Source: Nitrospirota bacterium (GTDB lineage: Bacteria > Nitrospirota > Thermodesulfovibrionia > Thermodesulfovibrionales > UBA6898). Taken from it: 45,169 nt of DNA. Position 1 is the first letter of the stretch. Each line of letters starts with the position of its first letter. The stretch lies in the NCBI GenBank assembly GCA_016214855.1, contig JACRMT010000014.1:1-45169 (forward strand), given 5' to 3'. The notes under the pieces are model-generated. The model did no database searches. It saw nothing but the letters and a program-made list of their open reading frames with translations, and was not told the origin of the DNA. Positions 1 through 7,778 of the stretch are shown one piece after another. A program made the position numbers and the translations under genes.

Positions 1-141
1 AGGGCCGCTTACCATAACCACGACCAGTTTACCGGGTGGGGTTGTGGGCACAGCATACCCTGCAACGACCCTGACGGCAACAGGCGGCTTTGGTCCGAAG
101 ACCTGGTCTATAGTATTGGGCGGAGGTGGCATCGGGGTTCC
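1..141 (+). repeat. Exact 141-bp direct repeat, copy 1 (window edge)
   Basis: Every base from 1 to 141 matches 4117-4257. The match ends at base 142 (A here, C at 4258). Its left limit is the window edge itself. Confidence 0.9.
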
Positions 142-295
142 AAGTGGCGGACTTCCTGGCGGCTTGACGCTGAGCGCAGCAGGAGTAATTACCGGAACAC
201 CGACAGCACCGGGGACCTTTAATTTCACGGTGCGGGTAACAGACAGCAGCGGCTCTGTAACAAAGTCCCTGAGTATTGTTGTGGCAGCGCCATAA
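2..295 (+). CDS. C-terminal part of a secreted protein with Ig-like (He_PIG) repeats, 5' end outside the window
   Basis: The frame is open from the window edge to TAA at 293-295, so only the last 97 or so residues are seen. The visible part is a putative-Ig (He_PIG) type repeat: a '[19 protein letters not shown]' opening, a '[10 protein letters not shown]' middle and a '[17 protein letters not shown]' ending. The same repeat forms the tail of the third oxidase-like gene (2852-4267). By analogy this is probably the tail of another cupredoxin or surface protein lying just upstream of the oxidase run; the gap to the next start is 53 bp and all genes point the same way. These domains usually mediate extracellular adhesion or spacing. 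The first 141 bases are identical to 4117-4257, so the join to upstream sequence is uncertain. Confidence 0.7.
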   Translation, partial: GPLTITTTSLPGGVVGTAYPATTLTATGGFGPKTWSIVLGGGGIGVPSGGLPGGLTLSAAGVITGTPTAPGTFNFTVRVTDSSGSVTKSLSIVVAAP

Positions 296-348
296 TTATG
301 GTGAATGGATTACATGAAGCGATCCAGCTGACAAAAAGGAGTGATATT

Positions 349-1533
349 ATGAAAATAAGAAGGGTCTTATCTATCATCGGGTTGCAATTTATTGGCCTCA
401 TCTTTTGCGCATTGTCCGAGGGTGTCGTCAATGTGCAATGCCCGGGAGACATAGATGGGGACGCGCAGTGGACAGGGGCTGAAGTGCAGCCACCGAACAC
501 GCAGTGCATTCACCTTGCTGCCGGCGATGGTTTCGTAACCATGGCTGACGGCCATCTCCAGTACACCTTTGGATTTTCCGAGGTGACCGGTGTGCTGCCG
601 GAAGATGTCATGAGCACCGGGATGCTTGCGGCCGAATTTCCCGGCCCGACCATCAAGGTAAAGGAAGGATCCAATGTCTATCTGACCCTGACCAACGTGG
701 GGATGATAAGGCGGCCGGATCTGTTCGATCCGCATTCGGTTCATTTTCACGGCTTTCCGAACGCTGCGCCGATCTTCGACGGCGAGCCGATGGCGTCTCT
801 CGCCATCAACATGGGTTCCAGTCTGACCTATTACTACCAGGCGCCTGAGCCAGGCACCTATATGTATCACTGCCATGTAGAGGCGACGGAGCATATGCAG
901 ATGGGCATGCTCGCAAACTTGTGGGTTACCCCGCTGCAGGATGGTACAACGGTTGGCGGCTGCACCGCGCAGCAGTACGTGTTCAATGACGGCGATGGCT
1001 CGACCTGCTATGATCTGGATTTTCCCATACAGCTCAGCGGCTTTGACTCTATTTTTCATGACCTGCATATTGCAGTCCAGCCGCTCCCCTTTGCCATGAT
1101 GAAGGACAACTATCCGATGATCAATGGGCGCGGGTATCCTGACACCATCAACCCCAATCCTCTGTCGGCACCAGCAGAGAACGGCGGCATTCAATCACAG
1201 CTTATGAGCTCGCTGATCACGGCGACAGCCGGGCAGAAAATCCTGCTCCGCGTTTCCAGCCTTGGCACCGTGGATTTTTACACCTTGTCCGTCCTTGGCA
1301 TACCCATGAGGGTGGTCGGCAGAGACGCGAGAATACTGAGGAGTTCCTCGGGCCAGAACCTTTCGTACATTACCAACTCTGTCACCCTGGGCGGCGGCGA
1401 GTCTTATGACATCATTCTTGACACGGCCGGTATTGCACCCGGCACCTATTTCCTGTACGCGAAAGACCTGAACAACCTGAGCAACAACACGGAAGATTTC
1501 GGCGGCATGATGACTGAAATCGTTATCCTGTGA
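349..1533 (+). CDS. Two-domain multicopper oxidase subunit carrying the type 1 copper site
   Basis: A secreted cupredoxin protein of 394 residues. The start at 349 has an AAGGAG seven bases upstream and is followed by a hydrophobic signal-like segment; the frame is open further upstream but without comparable signals. The first cupredoxin domain (about residues 50-205) holds H129-x-x-H132-x-H134-G and then H174-C175-H176 with H182 and M187, which is a full type 1 copper set (His, Cys, His, Met) plus two His-x-His halves of a type 2/3 cluster. The second domain (about 220-394) keeps the fold pattern, but the positions that normally read HPxHxHG and HxH are replaced (for example 'VDFYTLSVLG'). 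Alone it can supply only four of the eight cluster histidines. The next gene supplies the other four. Family assignment is firm; substrate (phenols, Fe(II), Mn(II), Cu(I)) is unknown. Confidence 0.85.
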   Translation: MKIRRVLSIIGLQFIGLIFCALSEGVVNVQCPGDIDGDAQWTGAEVQPPNTQCIHLAAGDGFVTMADGHLQYTFGFSEVTGVLPEDVMSTGMLAAEFPGPTIKVKEGSNVYLTLTNVGMIRRPDLFDPHSVHFHGFPNAAPIFDGEPMASLAINMGSSLTYYYQAPEPGTYMYHCHVEATEHMQMGMLANLWVTPLQDGTTVGGCTAQQYVFNDGDGSTCYDLDFPIQLSGFDSIFHDLHIAVQPLPFAMMKDNYPMINGRGYPDTINPNPLSAPAENGGIQSQLMSSLITATAGQKILLRVSSLGTVDFYTLSVLGIPMRVVGRDARILRSSSGQNLSYITNSVTLGGGESYDIILDTAGIAPGTYFLYAKDLNNLSNNTEDFGGMMTEIVIL

Positions 1534-1561
1534 GCTCTTGATAAAGCGAAGGAGGAGTTTA

Positions 1562-2836
1562 ATGGAAAACACATCTAAGAGAAAAACGATAGGGATATGG
1601 TTATTGTCCGCAGTGGTTGTCCTGTTTGCAGCATTCCCAGCGCACGGAGCCATAGACGGCATCACCGGTACGACATTCAATCTGACGGCAAGACCGGGAT
1701 ATATCTCGACCGCCGAGGGAGGCAGTTACCTGATGTGGGGATACGCCAACGGAATTGGATCAGGCGCGATGCAGTACCCAGGTCCCACCCTGATCGTTAA
1801 TCAGGGAGATGTGGTCACGGTCAATCTCAGCAATCAATTGACGATGCCGGTATCGATCGTCTTCCCCGGCCAGTCTGCTGTTACGGCAACCGGAGGGACG
1901 CCGGGACTTCTGACCCGCGAGGCTGCTCCAGGCGGAACTGACACGGTGAGCTATACCTTCACGGCTGCTCAGCCAGGGACCTACACCTATTACAGCGGGA
2001 CGCGGCCAGAGTTGCAGATCGAGATGGGGCTTGTGGGAGCCTTGATCGTGCGGCCGACCACTAATCCGGCAACGCAGGCCTACAATCACCCCGATTCTCA
2101 GTTCGATCATGAATATCTCTTTCTGCTGAGTGAAATTGATCCTATCATCCACGACCAGGTCTCTGCCGGCAATATGGCGTTGGTGGATAACACTACCTAT
2201 TTCCCGGTCTACTGGATGATCAACGGCCGGACCGGACCTGACACCATGACGCCGGCCAATAATCCCCTGCTGCCGAACCAGCCCTATAACAGCATGCCAA
2301 TGATGCACCCCGGTGAAAAGATCCTTCTCAGGATGATCGGCGGCGGCAGGGACATGCATCCGTTCCACACCCACGGCAATCACCACAAGGTTATTGCCCG
2401 CGACGGCAGACTGCTTTCGAGCGGCGTGGGAGCCGATCTTGCAGAGATGGCCTTTACGACCACGGTTGTGCCGGGCTCGACTGCTGATGCTATCTTCGGC
2501 TGGACGGGCGACAGGCTCGGCTGGGACATGTACGGGCACACGGCGGGAGATCCTCTGCAGCCGAACGAGTATGCACCTGACCACGGGAAACCCTTTCCGG
2601 TAACATTGCCGACCCAGCTGGAGGTCACCAATGGACAGTTCTTCAGCGGCAGTCCGTTCCTCGGGACTATGGGCTATATACCTCCGGGCGAGGGAGGCTT
2701 CAACCCCAATAGCGGCTTCTTATACATGTGGCATTCTCACAATGAGAAGGAGATTGTTAACAACGATATTTTTCCAGGCGGGCTGATGACCATGATGATT
2801 ATTGAAGCTCCCGGCGTAGTGCTTGACAACCCATAG
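1562..2836 (+). CDS. Two-domain multicopper oxidase-like subunit carrying only the second half of a trinuclear site
   Basis: 424 residues, start at 1562 behind a strong AAGGAGG, 28 bp after the previous stop. Signal peptide at about residues 1-32 ending 'FPAHGA'. Domain 1 aligns with domain 1 of the preceding protein but has lost its ligands: the HFHG position reads 'IVFPGQ' and the HCH position reads 'YYSGTRP'. Domain 2 has H266-P-F-H269-T-H271-G and 'MWHSHNEKE' with H391-S392-H393. Ser392 sits where a type 1 copper Cys would be in an HCH motif, so it should hold no type 1 copper but offers two His-x-His pairs. This is the complement of the preceding gene. I infer that the two proteins assemble; neither looks like a complete oxidase by itself. 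Confidence 0.8.
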   Translation: MENTSKRKTIGIWLLSAVVVLFAAFPAHGAIDGITGTTFNLTARPGYISTAEGGSYLMWGYANGIGSGAMQYPGPTLIVNQGDVVTVNLSNQLTMPVSIVFPGQSAVTATGGTPGLLTREAAPGGTDTVSYTFTAAQPGTYTYYSGTRPELQIEMGLVGALIVRPTTNPATQAYNHPDSQFDHEYLFLLSEIDPIIHDQVSAGNMALVDNTTYFPVYWMINGRTGPDTMTPANNPLLPNQPYNSMPMMHPGEKILLRMIGGGRDMHPFHTHGNHHKVIARDGRLLSSGVGADLAEMAFTTTVVPGSTADAIFGWTGDRLGWDMYGHTAGDPLQPNEYAPDHGKPFPVTLPTQLEVTNGQFFSGSPFLGTMGYIPPGEGGFNPNSGFLYMWHSHNEKEIVNNDIFPGGLMTMMIIEAPGVVLDNP

Positions 2837-2851
2837 GAGAAGGAGATGGAA

Positions 2852-4267
2852 ATGAAAATATGCAGAGGAAAATCAATAGTGCAGGGCGTCTTTCTGATGC
2901 TGATCTGCATTCTTGGGTTAAGCAGCGCCTCCTGGGGTGCGGAGTTCTGGCTCAGGGCCGAAACGCTTACGAAGACCATGCCGGACACAAGCGTGGTCAC
3001 CATGTGGGGCTTTGCTCAGTGCACTGACGGCACGTATGCGAGCTGTACTCCGGCAACGGTGCCCGGGCCGCGCTTGACAGTGCCAGTCGGTGACACGACT
3101 CTGACTATCAACTTGCGCAACAATCTTACCGGCCCCTTTGTCGAGCCGGTATCGCTCGTGATTCCCGGACAGACGATCGTTCCTGCACCAGTGAGGAATC
3201 CGGATGGCAGGGTCAGATCATTTACAACCGAAACGCCTCCGGACAACGCCACAACAGTAACCTACACATGGACCAGCATGAAAACCGGGACCTATCTCTA
3301 CCAGAGCGGCAGCCATCCGGCTGTACAGGTCCAGATGGGACTGTACGGCGCTGTCACCCGTAACGCAGCTGCAGGGCAGGCCTATGGTCCATCGACCGCG
3401 TACGCTGCAGAAGCGATCCTGTTGTTCAGCGAGATCGACCCTGTGCTCCATGGGCATGTTGCGGCCGGCACTTATGGGCAACTGCCGCCAACCGGCATTA
3501 CCAGCACTATGAACTATGAACCCAAGTATTTTCTGATCAACGGCGAACCATTCACCCCTGCTGCCCCTCGTATCTCCGCTGGAATAGTCGGCCAGAACCT
3601 GCTGCTTCGTTTTCTGAGTGCAGGGCTCAAGCACCGTGTGCCGACCATCTACGGCTTGAATATTTCCCTGGTGGCTGAGGATGGTAACCCTTATCCCTAT
3701 CCGAAAGAACAGTATTCGCTGCTGCTCTCTCCAGGCAAGACCCTGGACGCACTGGTGACGGCAACTCCGCAGGGGGAATTCCCCGTGTACGACCGCAGGC
3801 TGGGATTAACAAACAATGCAGCTCCGTACGGAGGCATGCTTACCTACTTGAGTAACCTGCCGCTTACCATAACCACGACCAGTTTACCGGGTGGGGTTGT
3901 GGGCACAGCATATCCTGCAACGACCCTGACGGCAACAGGCGGCTCTGGTCCGAAGACCTGGTCTGTATCGGCTGGAGCGCTTCCTGGCGGCTTGACGCTG
4001 AGCGCAGCAGGAGTAATTACCGGTACGCCGACAGCACCGGGGACATTCAATTTCACGGTGCAGGTAACAGACAGTAGCGGCACAGCAACAAAGCCTCTGA
4101 GTATTATTGTGACAGTAGGGCCGCTTACCATAACCACGACCAGTTTACCGGGTGGGGTTGTGGGCACAGCATACCCTGCAACGACCCTGACGGCAACAGG
4201 CGGCTTTGGTCCGAAGACCTGGTCTATAGTATTGGGCGGAGGTGGCATCGGGGTTCCCATAACGTGA
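2852..4267 (+). CDS. Ligand-free cupredoxin-like protein with C-terminal Ig-like repeats
   Basis: 471 residues. I prefer ATG 2852 over ATG 2846 because the AGGAG at 2841-2845 is then six bases away. Signal peptide about 1-30 ('SASWGA'). Two cupredoxin-like domains (about 31-170 and 175-335) align with the two preceding proteins, but no His-x-His motif survives: the domain 1 sites read 'LVIPGQ' and 'YLYQSGSHP', and the domain 2 site reads 'LKHRVPTIYG'. It is probably a structural partner. Residues from about 337 are He_PIG-type repeats: one complete unit and a second that stops abruptly after 'GIGVP' with the unrelated ending 'IT'. The last complete 141 bases of repeat recur at the window start, so the short ending could be a real truncation or an assembly branch. 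Confidence 0.75.
   Translation: MKICRGKSIVQGVFLMLICILGLSSASWGAEFWLRAETLTKTMPDTSVVTMWGFAQCTDGTYASCTPATVPGPRLTVPVGDTTLTINLRNNLTGPFVEPVSLVIPGQTIVPAPVRNPDGRVRSFTTETPPDNATTVTYTWTSMKTGTYLYQSGSHPAVQVQMGLYGAVTRNAAAGQAYGPSTAYAAEAILLFSEIDPVLHGHVAAGTYGQLPPTGITSTMNYEPKYFLINGEPFTPAAPRISAGIVGQNLLLRFLSAGLKHRVPTIYGLNISLVAEDGNPYPYPKEQYSLLLSPGKTLDALVTATPQGEFPVYDRRLGLTNNAAPYGGMLTYLSNLPLTITTTSLPGGVVGTAYPATTLTATGGSGPKTWSVSAGALPGGLTLSAAGVITGTPTAPGTFNFTVQVTDSSGTATKPLSIIVTVGPLTITTTSLPGGVVGTAYPATTLTATGGFGPKTWSIVLGGGGIGVPIT
3859..4257 (+). repeat. Tandem He_PIG-coding repeats inside the third oxidase-like gene
   Basis: A unit of about 260 bp starting 'CCGCTTACCATAACCACGAC' at 3859 recurs from 4119, the second copy being incomplete. 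The copies are nearly identical at the DNA level (for example TATCCT against TACCCT), which indicates recent duplication or gene conversion. Confidence 0.85.
4117..4257 (+). repeat. Exact 141-bp direct repeat, copy 2
   Basis: Identical to bases 1-141. The sequences diverge at 4258, five codons before the early stop of the third oxidase-like gene. Confidence 0.9.
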
Positions 4268-4370
4268 ATATGTCTATCATGGGTCCCAACATGAACCATG
4301 AATCGTGCGGATGATGCAGGGCATGACGGGACAACAAGAGAAGATTCCTGCAGAGAAGAAGGGCCGCCAT

Positions 4371-4787
4371 ATGAGTTATCTCATATGGTGGCTTCTTCTG
4401 TCCCTTCTTCTGATGTGCAGCGGAAATAGTTCGGCGGCTGATGATGTTCGGTCCGCAATGGAAATGCAGTGGGGTGTAAAGGTCATGCCGATACACCTGT
4501 CAGCGGAAGGATATATGCTCGACTTCCGCTACCGGGTGCTTGATCCGGAAAAAGCTGCGCCCCTCTTCGACCGGAAGATCAAGCCTTACCTGGTAGACGA
4601 AGCCACTGGCGCGGTATTGGGTGTACCGGAACCGCCAAAAGTGGGGGCGCTCCGAAATACACGGAAGCCCCTGCCGGACCGCAACTACTTTATCCTGTTT
4701 GCCAACCCGGGACGGTACGTGCAGAAGGGCAAGAAAGTTACTGTAGTGATCGGTGATTTCAAGGTCGAACACCTCGTCGTGGAATGA
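4371..4787 (+). CDS. Small secreted protein of unknown function next to the oxidase genes
   Basis: 138 residues from ATG 4371; the frame is open back to GTG 4305, but a signal peptide (about 1-24, 'WWLLLSLLLMCSGNSSAAD') begins exactly at 4371 with a weak AAGAAGG upstream. The mature part has no cysteine cluster; it contains a 'LDFRYRVLDPEKA' strand-rich segment and ends in 'VTVVIGDFKVEHLVVE', suggesting a compact beta-rich periplasmic protein. It lies 103 bp after the oxidase genes on the same strand, so it may be an accessory or chaperone of that system. I do not recognise a named family with certainty. Confidence 0.65.
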   Translation: MSYLIWWLLLSLLLMCSGNSSAADDVRSAMEMQWGVKVMPIHLSAEGYMLDFRYRVLDPEKAAPLFDRKIKPYLVDEATGAVLGVPEPPKVGALRNTRKPLPDRNYFILFANPGRYVQKGKKVTVVIGDFKVEHLVVE

Positions 4788-4947
4788 ACTTCGGATATGG
4801 CTCAATAAAGGCCAAAGATAATAAGAGAGCGACTTCTAACGCAGGAATGTAGTGGTTTTCTTGTCGCAATAAATACTGTTTCATTGCCCTGCAGATAATA
4901 TTGATACTCTCTATAAGCAGCCGGGCAGCTCCAGGCGAGAGAGAATG

Positions 4948-6897
4948 CTATCTGATCTTTGCCCCTTCCTCAACGTCCTTTTCCGGTATGAGGATGATCG
5001 GCACGCCGTCAGCGCCTGTTGCGGCAAGGAGCATGCCCTGTGATTCAACGCCCATCAGTTTTGCAGGCTGGAGGTTCGTGACCACGACGATCTTCCTGTT
5101 GATAAGGTCTTCAGGAGCATAGGCCTTCCCGATGCCTGCCACGATCTGCCGCATGCCTCCGGTGTCCACCTGAAGACAGAGGAGCTTATCTGATTTTTTC
5201 ACTCTTTCGGCGCTTATCACTTTGCCGATCCTGAGCTCTACCCTGGCTACATCCTGTATGGAGATGAGGTTTGTCTCTTCTTTTTTTTCTTCGAGAGGCT
5301 TTGTTTCTTCTGTCATCTTTTTATCCTTTTCTATTCTCGGGAAGAGCTGCTCCCCTTTTGCTGTTTTTATGGCATAGTCCGGCATCCATTCCACATCGCA
5401 GATACGCGGCAGCTCTGCTTCTTCTGTTATGCTTTGGCCTGTTTCTCCGGTCAGCGACTTCAGGCCCAATTGCTGCCATATCTTCTCTGCAGTTGGCGGC
5501 ATGAAGGGGTAGATCGAGAGGGCGATCAGCCTGAGCGCATTCCAGAGATCGAACATGACCTCCTTCAGTCTGGGCAGGTCTGACTTTGCCAGTTTCCACG
5601 GTTCAGTCTGGGCTATGTGGTTGTTGGCAGCCCTCACCAGATCCCAGATATGATCGAGGATACCGTTGAACTGGCAGCGGGACCAGATATCATTATCATG
5701 TGCGCTGTTAAAGGCATTAAGGCACTGCAGTCCGAAATTGCTGCTGCCAAAGGGTTGCGGCTTCTCGATCGCTCCGTCGAAATACTTCTCTGCCATGGTG
5801 ATGAACCTGCTCAGAAGATTGCCGAGATCGTTTGCCAGATCGGTATTGATGCGGTTCACCAGGGCCTGTTCGGAAAAGTCACCGTCAAGGCCGAAGGGCA
5901 CTTCCCTGAAGAGAAAATATCTGAAGGCGTCCGCGCTGTATCGGTCAGCCATGGCATGGGGGTCAACGACATTGCCGATTGATTTGGACATCTTCTTCCC
6001 CTCTATCGTCCACCAGCCATGTGCGAAGATATTGCCCGGCAGAGGAAGGTCGAGCGCCATAAGCATGGTTGACCAGTACACAGCATGGGTTGTAAGGATG
6101 TCTTTGCCGACCAGATGGTGCTCTGCAGGCCACCAAAAATCGCCTGCCTTTGCTTTTTCTGCCCCTGGCGCAAGATAACGCGTTGCAGAAAAATAGTTCA
6201 CCAGGGCATCGAACCAGACATACGTGACGAACCGATCATCAAAGGGCAGCGGAATTCCCCAGGAGAGGCGTTGTTTCGGTCTTGATATGCAGAGGTCCCC
6301 GAGGGTGTTGTTTTTGAGGAAACCTAACACTTCATTCCGCCTTGTCTCCGGAAGGATATAGGCAGGATGTGCCTCGATATAGGCCACAAGCCGGTCATGG
6401 TACTTTGACATGAGAAAGAAGTAGTTCTCTTCCTGGATCTGCTCAACAGGTCTGCCGCAGTCAGGACAGTTTCCGCTTGCCAGATCCTTTTCTGTCCAGA
6501 ACCGCTCATCAGGAGTGCAGTACCATCCGGAATACGAACGCTTCTCAATCTCTCCCCTGTCCCAGAGCATCTGGAGAAGACCCTGTACGGTCCTGACATG
6601 GTTCGTATCGGTTGTTCTGATAAAGGAGTCATTCGTGATATTCAGCTTCTTCCATATGGCCTTAAAGTTGTCGACAAGGAGGTCAGCATGTTCTTTGGGA
6701 GACCGGCCCTTGTCTGCAGCAGCCTTTTCAACCTTCTGTCCGTGTTCGTCGGTGCCGGTGAGGAAGAAGACCTCATAACCGTTCAGTCTGTGGTAGCGCG
6801 CAAGAATATCAGCCGCAATGGTGGTGTATGCATGGCCGATATGGGGGATATCGTTCACATAATAGATCGGCGTTGTTACGTAAAATCTTTTGCTCAC
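4948..6897 (-). CDS. metG: Methionyl-tRNA synthetase with C-terminal tRNA-binding domain
   Basis: Charges tRNA-Met with methionine. I start it at GTG 6897, four bases after the ricT stop, because homology begins there ('FYVTTPIYYVND'); the 52 residues upstream in the open frame overlap ricT and are unlikely to be coding. 649 residues. The class I HIGH motif is 'HIGHAY' near residue 20, a single zinc-type Cys pair is seen in 'GNCPDCGRP', and the KMSKS loop is 'GKKMSKSIGN'. A lysine/glutamate-rich linker ('TEETKPLEEKKEE') leads to a Trbp111/EMAP-like OB domain (about the last 105 residues), which helps dimerisation and tRNA binding. It is the last gene of the minus-strand housekeeping operon. 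Confidence 0.97.
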   Translation of the reverse strand: MSKRFYVTTPIYYVNDIPHIGHAYTTIAADILARYHRLNGYEVFFLTGTDEHGQKVEKAAADKGRSPKEHADLLVDNFKAIWKKLNITNDSFIRTTDTNHVRTVQGLLQMLWDRGEIEKRSYSGWYCTPDERFWTEKDLASGNCPDCGRPVEQIQEENYFFLMSKYHDRLVAYIEAHPAYILPETRRNEVLGFLKNNTLGDLCISRPKQRLSWGIPLPFDDRFVTYVWFDALVNYFSATRYLAPGAEKAKAGDFWWPAEHHLVGKDILTTHAVYWSTMLMALDLPLPGNIFAHGWWTIEGKKMSKSIGNVVDPHAMADRYSADAFRYFLFREVPFGLDGDFSEQALVNRINTDLANDLGNLLSRFITMAEKYFDGAIEKPQPFGSSNFGLQCLNAFNSAHDNDIWSRCQFNGILDHIWDLVRAANNHIAQTEPWKLAKSDLPRLKEVMFDLWNALRLIALSIYPFMPPTAEKIWQQLGLKSLTGETGQSITEEAELPRICDVEWMPDYAIKTAKGEQLFPRIEKDKKMTEETKPLEEKKEETNLISIQDVARVELRIGKVISAERVKKSDKLLCLQVDTGGMRQIVAGIGKAYAPEDLINRKIVVVTNLQPAKLMGVESQGMLLAATGADGVPIILIPEKDVEEGAKIR

Positions 6898-6901
6898 GTG
6901 C

Positions 6902-7777
6902 TTAGGTGCCTGCTTCCGGCTTTGGGGGTCTCTTTTTGTTGCGCCTTCTCCGCCTTTTCTTCGGCGCAGTTCCGGGTTGCTGCTCGCTCCTCTGTCCTGA
7001 GGAAGGAGCTGCTGCCTTTTCCGCAGAATCCCCGGCAGGGCGTTCGTTCTCACTGCTGGCAGGCTGGATCTCTTCGGTCGCTTCTGCAGGCTCTTCGACG
7101 GGTTCTCTTTTCCTGCGGCCCCGCTCTTCAGGAGTCAACGGCGGCATGCCTTCGTGGTATTCATATCCCAGGCAGCACATAAGTCTGCCGCAGGCCCCTG
7201 AAAGTTTTCCGGTGTTAAGGGTAAGATCCTGCTGCTTTGCCATTTTTATCGAGATCGGCTCAAAATTGGAAAGGAAGGCCTTGCAGCAGAGTTCCTGGCC
7301 GCAGAGGCCAAAACCTCCGACCAGTTTTGCCTTATCCCGTACGCCGATCTGACGCATCTCAATGCGCGTCTTGAATCTTGCTGCAAGGTCTTTGACAAGC
7401 TCCCTGAAATCTATCCTTCCGTCCGCAGTGAAGTAAAAAACGATCCGCTTTCTGTCAAGTGTCGCTTCAGCCCGAACCAGCTTCATGGGCAACCCCCGTG
7501 CCATGACCCGTTCATAGCAGAAGCTTTTCGCCTCCTGTTCGAACTTCTCGTTGTCGGTCTTCTGTTTGAAGTCCTCATCTGATGCCACGCGGAGAACTTT
7601 CTTCAGATCCTTCTGAGGGCTCTCAAGGGGGTGGGGAGGCTCAACAACTGAGCCGATGCTCAGGCCGAACTCCGAATCAATAACGACCTTGTCTCCTTTC
7701 CGGAGATCGAGATCGTTCGCGTCGAAGTCGTAGATCTTTCCACAGCTCTTAAATCGTATTCCGACAATGTCAGGCAT
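6902..7777 (-). CDS. ricT: PSP1-domain protein RicT/YaaT
   Basis: 291 residues. The PSP1 domain has the typical cysteine signature 'GFGLCGQELCCKAFL' and 'GACGRLMCCLGYEY'. In Bacillus, RicT works with RicA and RicF as an Fe-S-containing complex that helps RNase Y mature mRNAs; no RicA or RicF gene is visible here. After about residue 215 the protein carries a low-complexity acidic/Pro/Ala tail ending in a strongly basic 'KKRRRRRNKKRPPK' stretch that could bind RNA; this tail is longer than in minimal homologs. It starts one base after the holB stop, and the tmk-holB-ricT-metG order is common in bacteria. Confidence 0.93.
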   Translation of the reverse strand: MPDIVGIRFKSCGKIYDFDANDLDLRKGDKVVIDSEFGLSIGSVVEPPHPLESPQKDLKKVLRVASDEDFKQKTDNEKFEQEAKSFCYERVMARGLPMKLVRAEATLDRKRIVFYFTADGRIDFRELVKDLAARFKTRIEMRQIGVRDKAKLVGGFGLCGQELCCKAFLSNFEPISIKMAKQQDLTLNTGKLSGACGRLMCCLGYEYHEGMPPLTPEERGRRKREPVEEPAEATEEIQPASSENERPAGDSAEKAAAPSSGQRSEQQPGTAPKKRRRRRNKKRPPKPEAGT

Positions 7778-7778
7778 A

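Noticed and set aside
367-1194. 275-codon minus-strand ORF opposite the first oxidase gene
   Set aside because: Opposite strand of a gene with clear copper motifs; Arg/His-rich text, no family features, no ribosome-binding site.
1760-2584. 274-codon minus-strand ORF opposite the second oxidase gene
   Set aside because: Same reasoning: shadow of a gene with recognised motifs.
3844-4299. Minus-strand ORF with internally repeated protein text
   Set aside because: The repetition is only the He_PIG DNA repeat read backwards.
6898-7053. N-terminal extension of metG by 52 residues
   Set aside because: Overlaps ricT fully, is basic low-complexity text, and family homology starts at GTG 6897.
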